Assembly (NCBI RefSeq): GCF_003858645.1
Contig: NZ_RQJP01000005.1
Location: 496,001 to 560,000 of the forward strand
Direction: 5' to 3'
DNA: 64,000 nucleotides
Origin: Larkinella knui
GTDB lineage: Bacteria > Bacteroidota > Bacteroidia > Cytophagales > Spirosomataceae
The notes under the pieces are model-generated. The model saw nothing but the letters and a program-made list of their open reading frames with translations, was not told the DNA's origin and did no database searches. Positions 8,382 through 16,786 of the stretch are shown here, one piece after another; positions within the stretch are counted from its first letter, which is position 1, and each line of letters starts with the position of its first letter. A program made the position numbers and the translations under genes.

Positions 8382-8413
8382 TAAAAGTAGTAAGCAGATT
8401 GAAACCACCCAAC
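8382..8413 (-). promoter_or_regulatory. Probable eboA promoter
   Basis: On the minus strand, GTTG (8413-8410), 20 bases, then TACTTTTA (8389-8382), one mismatch from TAnnTTTG. It fits in the 36-base gap after xerC and would give a nearly leaderless eboA transcript. The geometry matches the eboB promoter. Confidence 0.55.
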
Positions 8414-9301
8414 TTACCCGGCCTTCGGATGGGCCTGATTATACGCTTTCTTCAATTTATCGATGGTGGTGTGCGTGTAGATTTGCGTAGCGGCCAGACT
8501 GCTGTGGCCCAGCAAATCCTTGATGGCGTTCAGATCGGCGCCCCGATTTAGCAGGTGCGTCGCATAAGTATGCCGCAGAACGTGCGGACTTCGCTTTTCC
8601 AGCGTCGTCACCAGACCCAGATACCGCTTTACAATCCGCTGAATCAGAACCGGATACGCTTTAACGCCCTGGTCGCTCAGAATCAGATAAACCGGGTCGG
8701 CTTTCGGGCCAAATTCCGTTTCCTTCGTTTGCTGGTAATGCTGAATCAGGGCGAACAGCGGATTCGGTACCGGAATGATCCGGTGCTTATTGCGCTTGCC
8801 TAAAACCGTAATGGTTTTTTCGTAGAGATTCACATCGGTCATTTTGAGCCCCACCAGTTCGGCCAGACGAATCCCGGTTCCGTAGAGTAATTCGAGCACC
8901 AGTTTGTCGCGCAACCCCTTGAAGTCGTCCGGAAAGTCGACGTCATCCAGCAAGGTTTCCATGGGTTTTTCTTCGACAAAAACCGGAATTTTTTTGCTGG
9001 TTTTCAGCGCCGAAACTTTCAGCATCGGATCGGTGTCAATCACTTTCCGGCGCAGCATGAAATCAAAAAAACTCCGCAACGTAGCAATTTTCCGATTGAC
9101 CGATGTCTTATCCAAACCGGTTTCGACCAGACTGACAATCCATGAGCGAATCATCTGAAAGGTCGCATTCTCGGGTTTTTCCAGCTCATACTGACTTTTT
9201 AAATACGTCTGAAACTGGTCGATGTCAATGCGATAGGCCGTCAGGGTGTGGTGGCTCAGGCGTTTCTCGTAGCGAATGTGTTCAAGGAAAAGCGAAACCA
9301 T
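8414..9301 (-). CDS. XerC/XerD-like tyrosine recombinase
   Basis: A 295-residue site-specific recombinase. The N-terminal SAM-like core-binding domain (FLEHIRYEKRLSHHTLTAYR) covers residues 1-90. The catalytic domain shows Arg in GTGIRLAELVGLK, the HVLRHTYATHLL box (His-x-x-Arg), LLGHSSLAATQIYTH and the nucleophilic Tyr in the IYTH segment. All catalytic residues are present. The start was placed at 9301, where homology to the family begins; an upstream ATG at 9340 would add 13 unrelated residues and lies beside the rpsU terminator. The rpsU-xerC order is common in Cytophagales chromosomes, which favours a chromosomal dimer-resolution recombinase over a phage integrase. Confidence 0.85.
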   Translation of the reverse strand: MVSLFLEHIRYEKRLSHHTLTAYRIDIDQFQTYLKSQYELEKPENATFQMIRSWIVSLVETGLDKTSVNRKIATLRSFFDFMLRRKVIDTDPMLKVSALKTSKKIPVFVEEKPMETLLDDVDFPDDFKGLRDKLVLELLYGTGIRLAELVGLKMTDVNLYEKTITVLGKRNKHRIIPVPNPLFALIQHYQQTKETEFGPKADPVYLILSDQGVKAYPVLIQRIVKRYLGLVTTLEKRSPHVLRHTYATHLLNRGADLNAIKDLLGHSSLAATQIYTHTTIDKLKKAYNQAHPKAG

Positions 9302-9340
9302 AGGAGCGTTGAGAATAGGAATACAGGACCAAGATACCAT

Positions 9341-9370
9341 AAAAAAAGCAGTAAGCGAATGCCTACTGCC
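9341..9370 (-). terminator. Intrinsic terminator of rpsU
   Basis: On the minus strand, GGCAGTAGGC, loop ATTC, GCTTACTGC, then seven T residues (9347-9341). A textbook hairpin and T run, 34 bases after the rpsU stop. Confidence 0.85.
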
Positions 9371-9403
9371 AACCCATGCTGTTGCCGAGATTTGGACTAC
9401 AAA

Positions 9404-9601
9404 CTATACTTCACTATTGCTGCCGTACATTTTTTCGCGGTAAACGGCTTTCAGAATTTCCTGACGACGTTTGATCGACGGTTTCTGGAAAGCAGTCCGG
9501 GAACGTAAAGCGCGCAATACGCCGGTTTTTTCAAATTTCTTCTTAAAGCGCTTGAGGGCTTTGTCAATTGACTCGTTTTCTTTGACGTTTATGATAAGCA
9601 T
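9404..9601 (-). CDS. rpsU: 30S ribosomal protein S21
   Basis: A 65-residue basic protein starting MLIINVKENESIDKALKRFK, the typical bS21 opening. It continues with KFEKTGVLRALRSRTAFQKP and ends in a Lys/Arg-rich helix. Its usual length is about 64-70 residues. The start was set at 9601; the frame stays open upstream to 9790, but that part is repeat-rich spacer and not S21. bS21 sits near the anti-Shine-Dalgarno region of the 30S subunit. It has its own terminator and is followed by xerC. Confidence 0.96.
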   Translation of the reverse strand: MLIINVKENESIDKALKRFKKKFEKTGVLRALRSRTAFQKPSIKRRQEILKAVYREKMYGSNSEV

Positions 9602-9709
9602 ATCCTGCAATTCGTTAATTTTCTGATACCAAACGGATTGCAAAGGTATGTTTCCGGAAGGAAAAAACCAATAGTTTTGCACGAAATGATTAACAATGAA
9701 ATGAGTAGC

Positions 9710-9860
9710 TGGTTGAATAGGTTTGATGGTTGGAATGGTTAAAATGGTTGCATGGTTTAAGGATGGTTTTAATTGCTGGTAGCCTTTCAACCATTTTGCC
9801 CCTTTAACTCTTTTCAGCCATTTAAATTATCAAAACCATTCAGACCATCCATACCCTTCC
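9710..9860. repeat. Palindromic spacer of GGTTGAATGGTT words
   Basis: The left half (9710-9777) has repeated GGTTGAAT, GATGGTTGGAATGGTTAAAATGGTT and GGATGGTT. The right half (9786-9860) has the complementary AACCATT, AACCATTCAGACCATCC. It lies between the divergent rpsU and ppx genes. The same words occur at 12310-12432 and 16681-16786. Confidence 0.7.
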
Positions 9861-9864
9861 TTGC

Positions 9865-10812
9865 ATGAAACAGGCCGTTATTGACCTCGGAACGAATACC
9901 TTTCATTTAATGATTACAGACGCGGGTCAGACGCTTTTTCGGGAGAGCCGGCCGACAAAAATCGGGAAAGCCGGTATCAATCAGGGCGTTATCACCGACG
10001 AAGCCACGGAACGGGCCTTAACGGTTTTGCGGTATTTTCGGTCGGTCATCGATGACCATCACGTCCGGCCCGAAGCGGTCGTTGCAATCGGAACCAGCGC
10101 CATTCGAAATGCCGGGAATCAAGCTGAATTTATCGAACGGATCCGGCAGGAAACCGGTATTGCCATCCGCACGATTTCGGGCGATGAAGAAGCCGGTTAC
10201 ATTTATTCCGGCGTCCGGGCTGCGGGGGCGCTCGATGAGCAAATGGCGCTGGTGGTCGACATCGGTGGTGGCAGCGTCGAATTTATTTTGTGCACCGACC
10301 GACGGATTTACTGGAAACAAAGTTTCGAAATGGGCGGACAGCGGCTGCTGGAGCGGTTTATGGAAACCGACCCGATTAGTCAGACGGCGGTGAGTCGATT
10401 GAGCCGGTATTTTCAGGAGCAGTTATTGCCGCTCACGAATGCCGTTCATCAGTATGCGCCCGGTGTTCTGGTTGGTTCGTCGGGGTCGTTCGATACGCTG
10501 GTCGATCTGTACTTTATGCACGAAAAAGGGCAATTGCCGGATGCGCGCCAGACGGCTTTCGAGTTGCCCGTGCGTGAATTTTATCGGTCGTATGAACAAC
10601 TTTTAACGCGAAACCACGCCGGGCGGATGCAACTGCCGGGCATGCTTGAATTGCGGGTCGATATGATTGTTGTGGGCGCTTGTCTGATCGATTATTTACT
10701 GCGGGCCTACGGGATTCAACAGATTCGGGTTTCAACGTTTTCGTTGAAAGAGGGCGTTTTAGCCGATCTTTCTCATTCTAAAGCGGAAAATCTTGGCAGA
10801 GAAAATGGATGA
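9865..10812 (+). CDS. ppx: Ppx/GppA exopolyphosphatase
   Basis: A 315-residue ASKHA-fold phosphatase. The phosphate-1 loop is AVIDLGTNTFHLMI (residues 4-17). VAIGTSAIRNAGN is the conserved TSAxRxAxN block, VDIGGGSVEFIL (about 132-143) the phosphate-2 loop, and VGSSGSFDTLVD the adenosine-like motif. It lacks the C-terminal HD domain of long GppA proteins, so it is the short two-domain form. It should remove terminal phosphates from polyphosphate, or convert pppGpp to ppGpp. It overlaps the MarR gene by eight bases and heads a ppx-marR-dinB run. Confidence 0.9.
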   Translation: MKQAVIDLGTNTFHLMITDAGQTLFRESRPTKIGKAGINQGVITDEATERALTVLRYFRSVIDDHHVRPEAVVAIGTSAIRNAGNQAEFIERIRQETGIAIRTISGDEEAGYIYSGVRAAGALDEQMALVVDIGGGSVEFILCTDRRIYWKQSFEMGGQRLLERFMETDPISQTAVSRLSRYFQEQLLPLTNAVHQYAPGVLVGSSGSFDTLVDLYFMHEKGQLPDARQTAFELPVREFYRSYEQLLTRNHAGRMQLPGMLELRVDMIVVGACLIDYLLRAYGIQQIRVSTFSLKEGVLADLSHSKAENLGRENG

Positions 10813-11233
10813 AACCTGTTCCCGGCACAACGATTTTTGCATTGCCGGGCGGTTGCGCATGCTTTCACGCGTGATCACATCGCTGTATAACGAAGCCTTT
10901 GCCGCTGAGGGCGTTACGTTTGCCCAGGCCAGTCTGCTCATGCAGATTTTCGGGGAACCGGGAATCCGGCAGATGACGTTATCCAAACGACTGCAGATCG
11001 AAAAATCGGCTTTGAGCCGGGATGTGCAGTTGTTGCAGCGCCACGGCTGGATCACCGATGCGGTTCGGGCGGGCTTGTTTCTAACCGAGACGGGAAAGCA
11101 GGTGGCCGGGCGCTGTCAGACTCGCTGGAAAGCGATGCACGAACAGGTTGGCGGGCAATTGGGCCCGGAGGCCGTAGAGGCACTGGCGCAGATTTCAAAC
11201 CAGATTTTAACGTTAAAAATCGACCGGAACTGA
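10805..11233 (+). CDS. MarR-family transcriptional regulator
   Basis: A 142-residue winged-helix regulator. The N-terminal dimer helix (AGRLRMLSRVITSLYNEAFA) leads into MTLSKRLQIEKSALSRDVQLLQ (the recognition helix region) and a short wing (AVRAGLFLTETGKQVAGR). Its ATG at 10805 overlaps the end of ppx by eight bases; an in-frame ATG at 10793 is less likely. It carries three cysteines in the first 12 residues or so, and a redox or metal role is possible but not shown. A dinB gene follows ten bases later, a common MarR partner. Confidence 0.85.
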   Translation: MDETCSRHNDFCIAGRLRMLSRVITSLYNEAFAAEGVTFAQASLLMQIFGEPGIRQMTLSKRLQIEKSALSRDVQLLQRHGWITDAVRAGLFLTETGKQVAGRCQTRWKAMHEQVGGQLGPEAVEALAQISNQILTLKIDRN

Positions 11234-11242
11234 CCGCTAGTT

Positions 11243-11689
11243 ATGCAAACCGACTTGATCCGCCAACTTTGGAAAACCCACCAGCAGGCCCTGGCAGGGC
11301 CGTTAAGTAAACTATCGGACGACAACCGCCGGAATCGACTCACTCCCGAAACGGCCTCCGCCGGTTTTATTGCGCTCCACATTGCCGAAACTATGCTCAC
11401 CTTTTCCCGCCCGCTGTTTGGGACAAAAATTGACTTTCAGCCGCAGACACTGCGCGCTGAGGATGAAGGGAAAGAAATCGGAATCCCGTACATTCGCAGT
11501 TTGCTTGGGCAGGCGCAGGAAGCGGTAACAACGGCCATCGGCGAAACTTCCGAAGTGCAATGGAACGAGGTGGTTCATTTACCCTGGGGCGAGGTCACCC
11601 GTTTTCAGGGCCTGGTGTTTATGATGCACCACAATTCCTACCACATCGGCCAGCTGATGCAGGCCATGAAGAAAGGAAAGACGAATTAA
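11243..11689 (+). CDS. DinB-family protein
   Basis: A 148-residue four-helix protein of the DinB/YfiT superfamily. The metal-binding triad is suggested by His in FIALHIAETML (about residue 46) and by the late MHHNSYHIGQLMQAMKKG. The pattern HxxxH followed by GQ is diagnostic for the last helix. These enzymes often act as thiol-S-transferases, but the substrate here is unknown. It probably shares a transcript with ppx and marR. A long palindrome starts three bases after its stop. Confidence 0.85.
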   Translation: MQTDLIRQLWKTHQQALAGPLSKLSDDNRRNRLTPETASAGFIALHIAETMLTFSRPLFGTKIDFQPQTLRAEDEGKEIGIPYIRSLLGQAQEAVTTAIGETSEVQWNEVVHLPWGEVTRFQGLVFMMHHNSYHIGQLMQAMKKGKTN

Positions 11690-11691
11690 TA

Positions 11692-11775
11692 AGTTTACGG
11701 TTTACGGTATTCAGTTTACGGTGGCTGACGCATGCCAGCTAACGCGTCAGCCACCGTAAACTGTAAACCGAATAC
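11692..11775. repeat. Palindrome of GTTTACGGT words, 19-base perfect core
   Basis: The left side repeats GTTTACGGT three times. The core arms AGTTTACGGTGGCTGACGC (11713-11731) and GCGTCAGCCACCGTAAACT (11744-11762) are exact reverse complements. Outer copies continue to GAATAC at 11775. The same word builds the metY-metX spacer palindrome. Confidence 0.88.
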
Positions 11776-11805
11776 CCATTTAAAAATCCCCAACACAATT
11801 ATCCA

Positions 11806-12297
11806 ATGGCAGCAGACGAAAGAGAACGATCGTATAACTGGGAAGATCCCATGCAGGGCGCACAGGCCGCCAAAACCATGTCTGGACTGGAGTATTTACA
11901 AAGCATTCTGGATGGTGTCAACCCGCTTCCGCCCATTTGCCAGACCCTGGACTTTGATCCGGTGGCGATGGAAGATGGAAAAGCGGTTTTTAGCGTCATT
12001 CCGTCCGAATTCCACTATAATCCCATTGGCGTCGTACACGGCGGTTTGTTGAGTACCCTCTGCGACTCCGCCATGGGCTGTGCCATTCACACCAAACTGG
12101 CGGCTGGCGTGGGCTACACCACGCTTGAACTGAAAGTGAACCTGGTCCGGCCGGTGACCTCGAAAACCGGCCGGCTGATCTGTACCGGAAGCGTCATTCA
12201 CGTCGGTCGCAGCGTTGCCACTGCCGAAGCACGGGTCGAAGACGAACAGGGCAAACTCTACGCCCACGCGACGTCGACGTGCATGATTTTAAAGTAA
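11806..12297 (+). CDS. PaaI-type hotdog thioesterase
   Basis: A 163-residue single hotdog domain. The signature FHYNPIGVVHGGLLSTLCDS, with Asn and the HGG turn on the central helix, is that of the PaaI/YbgC-like acyl-CoA thioesterases. VGYTTLELKVNLVRPV is the following strand-loop. The first 35 residues are an extra N-terminal extension. It should hydrolyse an acyl- or aryl-CoA in the cytoplasm; no pathway neighbours identify the acyl group. It is convergent with the SDR gene, with a palindromic spacer between. Confidence 0.87.
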   Translation: MAADERERSYNWEDPMQGAQAAKTMSGLEYLQSILDGVNPLPPICQTLDFDPVAMEDGKAVFSVIPSEFHYNPIGVVHGGLLSTLCDSAMGCAIHTKLAAGVGYTTLELKVNLVRPVTSKTGRLICTGSVIHVGRSVATAEARVEDEQGKLYAHATSTCMILK

Positions 12298-12309
12298 ATT
12301 TTAGGTTTT

Positions 12310-12432
12310 GATGATTGAAGGATGGTTGGAATGGGTAAAAATGGTTGGATGGCTGACGGCATCTTTAACCATTCTTAGCCATCCCAACCACAGTTCAGCC
12401 ATTTAGCCGTTCTTAGCCATTCAACCATCAAC
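12310..12432. repeat. Palindromic spacer of GGTTGAATGG words
   Basis: The left half (to about 12358) carries GATGATTGAAGGATGGTTGGAATGG and GGTTGGATGGCTGA. The right half carries the complementary TTAACCATTCTTAGCCATCC and AGCCATTCAACCATCA. It lies between convergent genes. Confidence 0.75.
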
Positions 12433-12435
12433 ACC

Positions 12436-13188
12436 TCATTTCCGGTAGATCGTCGTGGCTGCGGCCTGGGCGGAAGCCAGAATCGTCATGTCGGCGATGG
12501 TTACGTGGGGCGGAGCGGTGACGGCATAGACGACGGCGTCGGCAATGTCGGTGGCGGTTAAGGGCGAGAAGCCTTCGTAAATCTTGGCGGCCCGGGCTTC
12601 GTCCCCTTTGAAACGAACCAGCGAAAATTCGGTTTCGACGGCACCGGGGGCAATGTTGGTTATTCTAATGCCGTGCTGGGTCAAATCCAGCCGCATGCCT
12701 GTGCTCAGGGCTTCGACAGCGGCTTTGGAGGCACAGTATACGCCCCCGTTGGCGTAGGTCTGTTTTCCGGCAATGGAACTGATGTTGACGATGTGACCGC
12801 GGCCGTTTGCTACCATTCCCGGCGAAACCGCTCGGGTAACATACAGCAATCCCTTTACATTGCCGTCGATCATGGCATCCCAGTCGTCAACGTCGCCCTC
12901 GTGAATCGGCCCCATTCCGTGGGCATTGCCGGCGTTATTGATCAGAATGTCGACGGTTTTCCAATCGTCAGGCAGGGAAGCGATGGCGGTTTCGACAGCG
13001 GCCCGATCGCGGACATCGAAATTGAGCGTATAGCATGCCGAGTTCTGGCCGAGCGACTGTTGTAATTCGTCCAGCCGCTCCTGTCGGCGTCCACATAAAA
13101 TCAGCCGGTAGTTCAATTTTGAAAAAGCAGTGGCGATGGCAAGACCAATGCCGGAAGTGGCACCGGTGATGAGGGCAGTTGGGGTCAT
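12436..13188 (-). CDS. SDR-family oxidoreductase
   Basis: A 250-residue classical short-chain dehydrogenase. The cofactor motif TGATSGIG (residues 8-15) is followed by CGRRQER, whose basic residues suggest NADPH. NNAGNAHG is the structural motif, and the active site is Ser in NISSIAGK with YCASKAAV (Tyr-x-x-x-Lys). The closest known type is the YdfG-like serine/3-hydroxy acid dehydrogenase group, so a 3-hydroxy acid or a serine-like compound is a plausible substrate. It is monocistronic. Confidence 0.87.
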   Translation of the reverse strand: MTPTALITGATSGIGLAIATAFSKLNYRLILCGRRQERLDELQQSLGQNSACYTLNFDVRDRAAVETAIASLPDDWKTVDILINNAGNAHGMGPIHEGDVDDWDAMIDGNVKGLLYVTRAVSPGMVANGRGHIVNISSIAGKQTYANGGVYCASKAAVEALSTGMRLDLTQHGIRITNIAPGAVETEFSLVRFKGDEARAAKIYEGFSPLTATDIADAVVYAVTAPPHVTIADMTILASAQAAATTIYRK

Positions 13189-13331
13189 GTGGTTACTGGT
13201 TTGTTAAAAAATCAATTTTTGAAGACGCTGAAGGCCAGCAGAAACAGATCCGCGAACCGTCTCTCAGCCGATTTCAGTGGCGATAATAGCACTATTTTCG
13301 CTATTCTTTTCTAACTTGGGATTTAGACCAA

Positions 13332-14531
13332 TTGTTGATGAACCCCATTCTTTCTTTAGTTCTGCTGCTTACTATCTTTTTCATGCCTTCCGATCGCCTG
13401 ACCCGGAAAGCCCATAAAATTCACCAGCGCATTCTTACGCTCGATACCCACGCCGACGCACCGATCAACATGGTGAAAGACGGTTTTGACGTTGGCGAGC
13501 GCCACGACCGGGTGCGTGATAAATCGCAAATCGACTTTCCCCGCATGAAAGAAGGCGGTATGGACGCCATGTTTTTTGCGGTTTATCTGGCGCAGGGACC
13601 CCGCACGCCGGAGGGCCACGCGGAAGCAAAAGCGAAAGCACTGGCGATTTTTAAACGTATCGATGCCGCTCTGAAAAAACACCCCGATCTGGCCGAACTG
13701 GCCACAACACCCGACGATGCCTACCGAATCAAGAAAGCCGGTAAACGGGCGGTATTTATCGGGATGGAAAACGGCTATCCGGTGGGCGAAGATTTGGCGA
13801 TGCTGAAAACCTACTACGACCTGGGGTGCCGCTACATTACGCTGGCCCACTTTGCCAATAACGCCATTTGCGACTCCGCTACCGACCCCGATGGGCCGCT
13901 TCACAACGGATTGAGTGATTTTGGAAAGAAAGTGGTTCCGGAAATGAACCGGCTGGGTATTCTGATCGATATTTCTCACGTTTCCGATAAATCATTCTAC
14001 GACGCGCTGGCGTTATCGAAAGCGCCTTTAATTGCTTCCCATTCCAATGTCCGTGCGCTTTGCAATTTTCCGCGGAACATGACCGATGAAATGATTAAAG
14101 CACTGGCGGCCAAAGGAGGAGTGATCCAGGTAAATTTTGTGAGCGATTACCTCCGGAAACCGTCCGATGAACACCGCCAGGCCTTAAATTCCGTCCGGAT
14201 GTCGGGCGTGGGGCGGGTCGTAACGCCGGAGATGCGGACACGGCTCGATGCCAAGGAGGATTCGATCCAGAAGCGGTATGCTTACGAGCGGGCGAGCGTT
14301 TCGGACATTGTCAAACACATCGACTACATTGTCCGGTTGGTGGGCATCGACCACGTCGGCATTGGCAGCGATTTCGACGGGGGCGGGGGCGTCAACGGTC
14401 TGGAAGACGTTAGCCAGATCGAAGCCTTGACGCTTGAACTGGTTCGAAAAGGCTACTCGGAACAGGCTATTGCCAAGATCTGGGGCGGTAATTTGCTGCG
14501 GGTTCTGGGGCAGGCCAAAGTGGTGCAATAG
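13332..14531 (+). CDS. Membrane dipeptidase, peptidase family M19
   Basis: A 399-residue zinc peptidase. The metal ligands are visible as His-x-Asp in LDTHADAPINM, Glu in FIGMENGYPV, His in IDISHVSDKSFYDAL and His in ASHSNVRAL. A late DHVGIGSDFDGGGG completes the site. A short hydrophobic N-terminus (SLVLLLTIFFMPSDRL) suggests export or anchoring. M19 enzymes cleave dipeptides, including D-amino-acid-containing ones. The start at 13332 is ATG in the context ttgATGctaATG; a Met two codons later is an alternative. It ends one base before the convergent Wzi-like gene. Confidence 0.9.
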   Translation: MLMNPILSLVLLLTIFFMPSDRLTRKAHKIHQRILTLDTHADAPINMVKDGFDVGERHDRVRDKSQIDFPRMKEGGMDAMFFAVYLAQGPRTPEGHAEAKAKALAIFKRIDAALKKHPDLAELATTPDDAYRIKKAGKRAVFIGMENGYPVGEDLAMLKTYYDLGCRYITLAHFANNAICDSATDPDGPLHNGLSDFGKKVVPEMNRLGILIDISHVSDKSFYDALALSKAPLIASHSNVRALCNFPRNMTDEMIKALAAKGGVIQVNFVSDYLRKPSDEHRQALNSVRMSGVGRVVTPEMRTRLDAKEDSIQKRYAYERASVSDIVKHIDYIVRLVGIDHVGIGSDFDGGGGVNGLEDVSQIEALTLELVRKGYSEQAIAKIWGGNLLRVLGQAKVVQ

Positions 14532-14532
14532 C

Positions 14533-16062
14533 TCAAAGGAATCCGACCGGTTTTTTGGGAATTCGGGCGTGTGATGTTTGCCAGATGGTTTTGCGCAAAC
14601 TGATAAAACCGCCCGTGGCATTCTCATAGAGCTGCCCCGAATCAACGGCAACCGCAGCCGTTAGCCAACAACCTCCCAGCCACGGTACCGGCAACCCGAG
14701 TTGTACAATGGACGAAAATTGCGTTGGCGAACCGGGTAACGGTGTCTGGTAAGTGCCCCGGTTGCGGCTGTAGGAGAACTTACCGACCAGTTCCACCTGC
14801 TGGGCGATGGTCGCACTCAGCCCGACGTGCGTTGCCTGCACGCGGTTATTGTTAACAACATAGCCAATTTGATACGCTGGCTTGGCGTCTGCTAAACGGG
14901 TCATAAAGGGGGTGCCAATCACCCGGTCGCGGTAAATCCAGCCTTCCTTGTATTGGGAGTTGTTAAAATAATTATCGCCGGCGATGCCAAACGATAAGCT
15001 TTTTTTAGAAGGCGGGCCGCTTTGATAGACTGAAGACAGCACCTCCAGGACGAGTGTATTCAGGTGGAATACCGCTTTTGACCGCTTGCTGGTTCGGAGC
15101 CGGATACCGTATAAGCCATCCGGAAAGTTCTGAAAGACAATTCCCGTCAAATCTTCGAAGGGATGCTGGTGGTAGAACATCAGATTGATTCTCTTGAACA
15201 GCAACTCCGTGCCAAAGTCATAATGGCCTACGTGATTACCGTATAAATTGACATAGTCGTAAGCCGTGATGCGAGGATTATTGGCCCCGTTGGTCCGAAT
15301 GGCAAAAGCTACATTGGGAAAATCACTCAGTCGACTGGGCAGTTGGCCGTTTACCGCCAGTGCGGGAGAAAGAAAATCCGACCGGCCTCCCCACTGGGCA
15401 TTCTTGAGTCCTCCACCGTAAAAGCGAACCGGCCACGACGGTTTGCCGATCCGCAGCATAAACTGAAACTGGTGCAGGTAGGAACCCTGCACAAACGGGG
15501 TGTTGGCAAACCATCCGTGCGAAAACAGGCTGCTGATGGCCACCGTACCCCGGCGACCGAGGGGCGCAAAGCCCCGGGTGCCGAGCTGGATTCGGGGGAG
15601 CGGCAGGGAATTTCCGGACCAGCTGTGTGAACCCGACGAAAGGCTGGAGTCGACCAGGCCGATGGATTCCCGTCGGCGTCCGATGACCAGTTCGATGCGT
15701 CGGTGGGTTAGTTTTACATACGCTTCCGGCAGCAGAATTTGATTGGTTTTTCCGGCATTACCAACTCCCTCCGCGGTATAGGATAGCGTCCATTCCCGAC
15801 CGGGATGGGTAAAAGACCGGACCGAGGTTGTATCGGTCAGCAGCAGAGATCCCTGAATGCCGAGCCGCAAGGTTCCGGCGGGAGCCGATAAAGGAATAAT
15901 TCCATATTGATTGGACCTCATCCAGAACGGTGTTCGTTCGGCGGTTGAGCCGAAAGCCCCTATTTCCGCGAAGCCAAAAGCCTGGTGAGGAGATGAATGT
16001 TGAGCGAAAGCCGAAATTGAAAAAAGGTGACAGAGAATGGCTAGACAGTAGAGTTGTTTCAT
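14533..16062 (-). CDS. Wzi-family capsule assembly outer membrane protein
   Basis: A 509-residue protein with a signal peptide (hydrophobic to ISAFAQ, about residue 21). FAEIGAFGSTAERTPFWMRS follows, the usual start of the Wzi barrel, and then many beta-strand segments such as WTLSYTAEGVGNAG and YVKLTHRRIELVIGRRRE. Wzi homologues form an 18-strand barrel that binds capsular polysaccharide at the cell surface. No capsule gene is adjacent. Its end is one base from the M19 stop. Confidence 0.8.
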   Translation of the reverse strand: MKQLYCLAILCHLFSISAFAQHSSPHQAFGFAEIGAFGSTAERTPFWMRSNQYGIIPLSAPAGTLRLGIQGSLLLTDTTSVRSFTHPGREWTLSYTAEGVGNAGKTNQILLPEAYVKLTHRRIELVIGRRRESIGLVDSSLSSGSHSWSGNSLPLPRIQLGTRGFAPLGRRGTVAISSLFSHGWFANTPFVQGSYLHQFQFMLRIGKPSWPVRFYGGGLKNAQWGGRSDFLSPALAVNGQLPSRLSDFPNVAFAIRTNGANNPRITAYDYVNLYGNHVGHYDFGTELLFKRINLMFYHQHPFEDLTGIVFQNFPDGLYGIRLRTSKRSKAVFHLNTLVLEVLSSVYQSGPPSKKSLSFGIAGDNYFNNSQYKEGWIYRDRVIGTPFMTRLADAKPAYQIGYVVNNNRVQATHVGLSATIAQQVELVGKFSYSRNRGTYQTPLPGSPTQFSSIVQLGLPVPWLGGCWLTAAVAVDSGQLYENATGGFISLRKTIWQTSHARIPKKPVGFL

Positions 16063-16160
16063 ATCACAAAAAAATACAACTATCTACTATTTTGCAATTT
16101 TGATTATATCTTTAATGACTATATTCGTATAGTTTAATATTGGTCTGTTTTTCTGGGGTA

Positions 16161-16200
16161 TTAAAAAGACCACTAGCAAAAACGCTAGTGGTCTTTTTAA
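16161..16200 (-). terminator. Hairpin terminator after brxB
   Basis: TTAAAAAGACCACTAGC and GCTAGTGGTCTTTTTAA form a perfect 17-base stem around a six-base loop. The A/T ends let it work in both directions. It lies 16 bases after brxB and would close the suf-brxB unit. Confidence 0.88.
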
Positions 16201-16216
16201 TACAAAACAAAGTCGA

Positions 16217-16642
16217 TTAGGCCTTTTCGCAGAACTCTTCGAAAGCCATTTCCAGGTGCTGAGCGATCATTTGCGCTGAACGCCCTTCGATATGGTGCCG
16301 TTCGATAAAATGCACCAGCTCACCGTCTTTAAAAATACCGATTGCCGGTGATGACGGAGGATAAGGCAGCAGGTATTCGCGCATCCGGGCCGTGGCTTCA
16401 AAATCGACACCGGCAAAAACCGTCACCAGTTTATCGGGTTTGATACCGCTCAGGTTCAAAGCCGCTTTGACACCCGGACGAGCCGCTCCGGCCGCGCATC
16501 CGCAAACCGAGTTGACAACGACCAGCATAGTGCCTTCGGCATTTTCCATTACCTCGTCGACTTTCTCGGCGGTATTCAGGTCCTCAAAACCGACACTAAG
16601 CAGGTCGTCCTTCATCGGGGCGACTAAATGTGGAGGATACAT
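16217..16642 (-). CDS. brxB: BrxA/BrxB-family bacilliredoxin
   Basis: A 141-residue thioredoxin-fold protein beginning MYPPHLVAPMKDDL, typical of the family once called DUF1094/YphP. The redox motif is the CGC in VNSVCGCAAGAARPG (about residues 47-61). LLPYPPSSPAIGIFKDGELV contains the cis-Pro region. In Bacillus these proteins remove bacillithiol from oxidised proteins. It is the last gene downstream of sufT, which fits repair of thiol or Fe-S proteins under oxidative stress. Confidence 0.9.
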   Translation of the reverse strand: MYPPHLVAPMKDDLLSVGFEDLNTAEKVDEVMENAEGTMLVVVNSVCGCAAGAARPGVKAALNLSGIKPDKLVTVFAGVDFEATARMREYLLPYPPSSPAIGIFKDGELVHFIERHHIEGRSAQMIAQHLEMAFEEFCEKA

Positions 16643-16680
16643 TGTATTGAGTTTTAAAGTTTATAGTAAATCGTTATCCT

Positions 16681-16786
16681 AATGAATAAGGGCTCAAGGG
16701 CTGGATGGTTGAAAAGGTTAAGATTGCGATCCGACATTCAACCCCTGATTAACCGGTTAACCACAACCACCCCTTAACCGTTCATT
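16681..16786. repeat. Palindromic spacer between sufT and brxB
   Basis: AATGAATAAGGG and GGATGGTTGAAAAGGTTAAG on the left face GGTTAACCACAACCACCCCTTAACCGTTCATT on the right. The pairing is imperfect. The right arm ends one base before the sufT stop codon. Confidence 0.65.

Noticed and set aside
8414-9301. Integrase of a prophage or genomic island
   Set aside because: No att-like direct repeats, tRNA or phage genes around it; linkage to rpsU fits chromosomal XerC.
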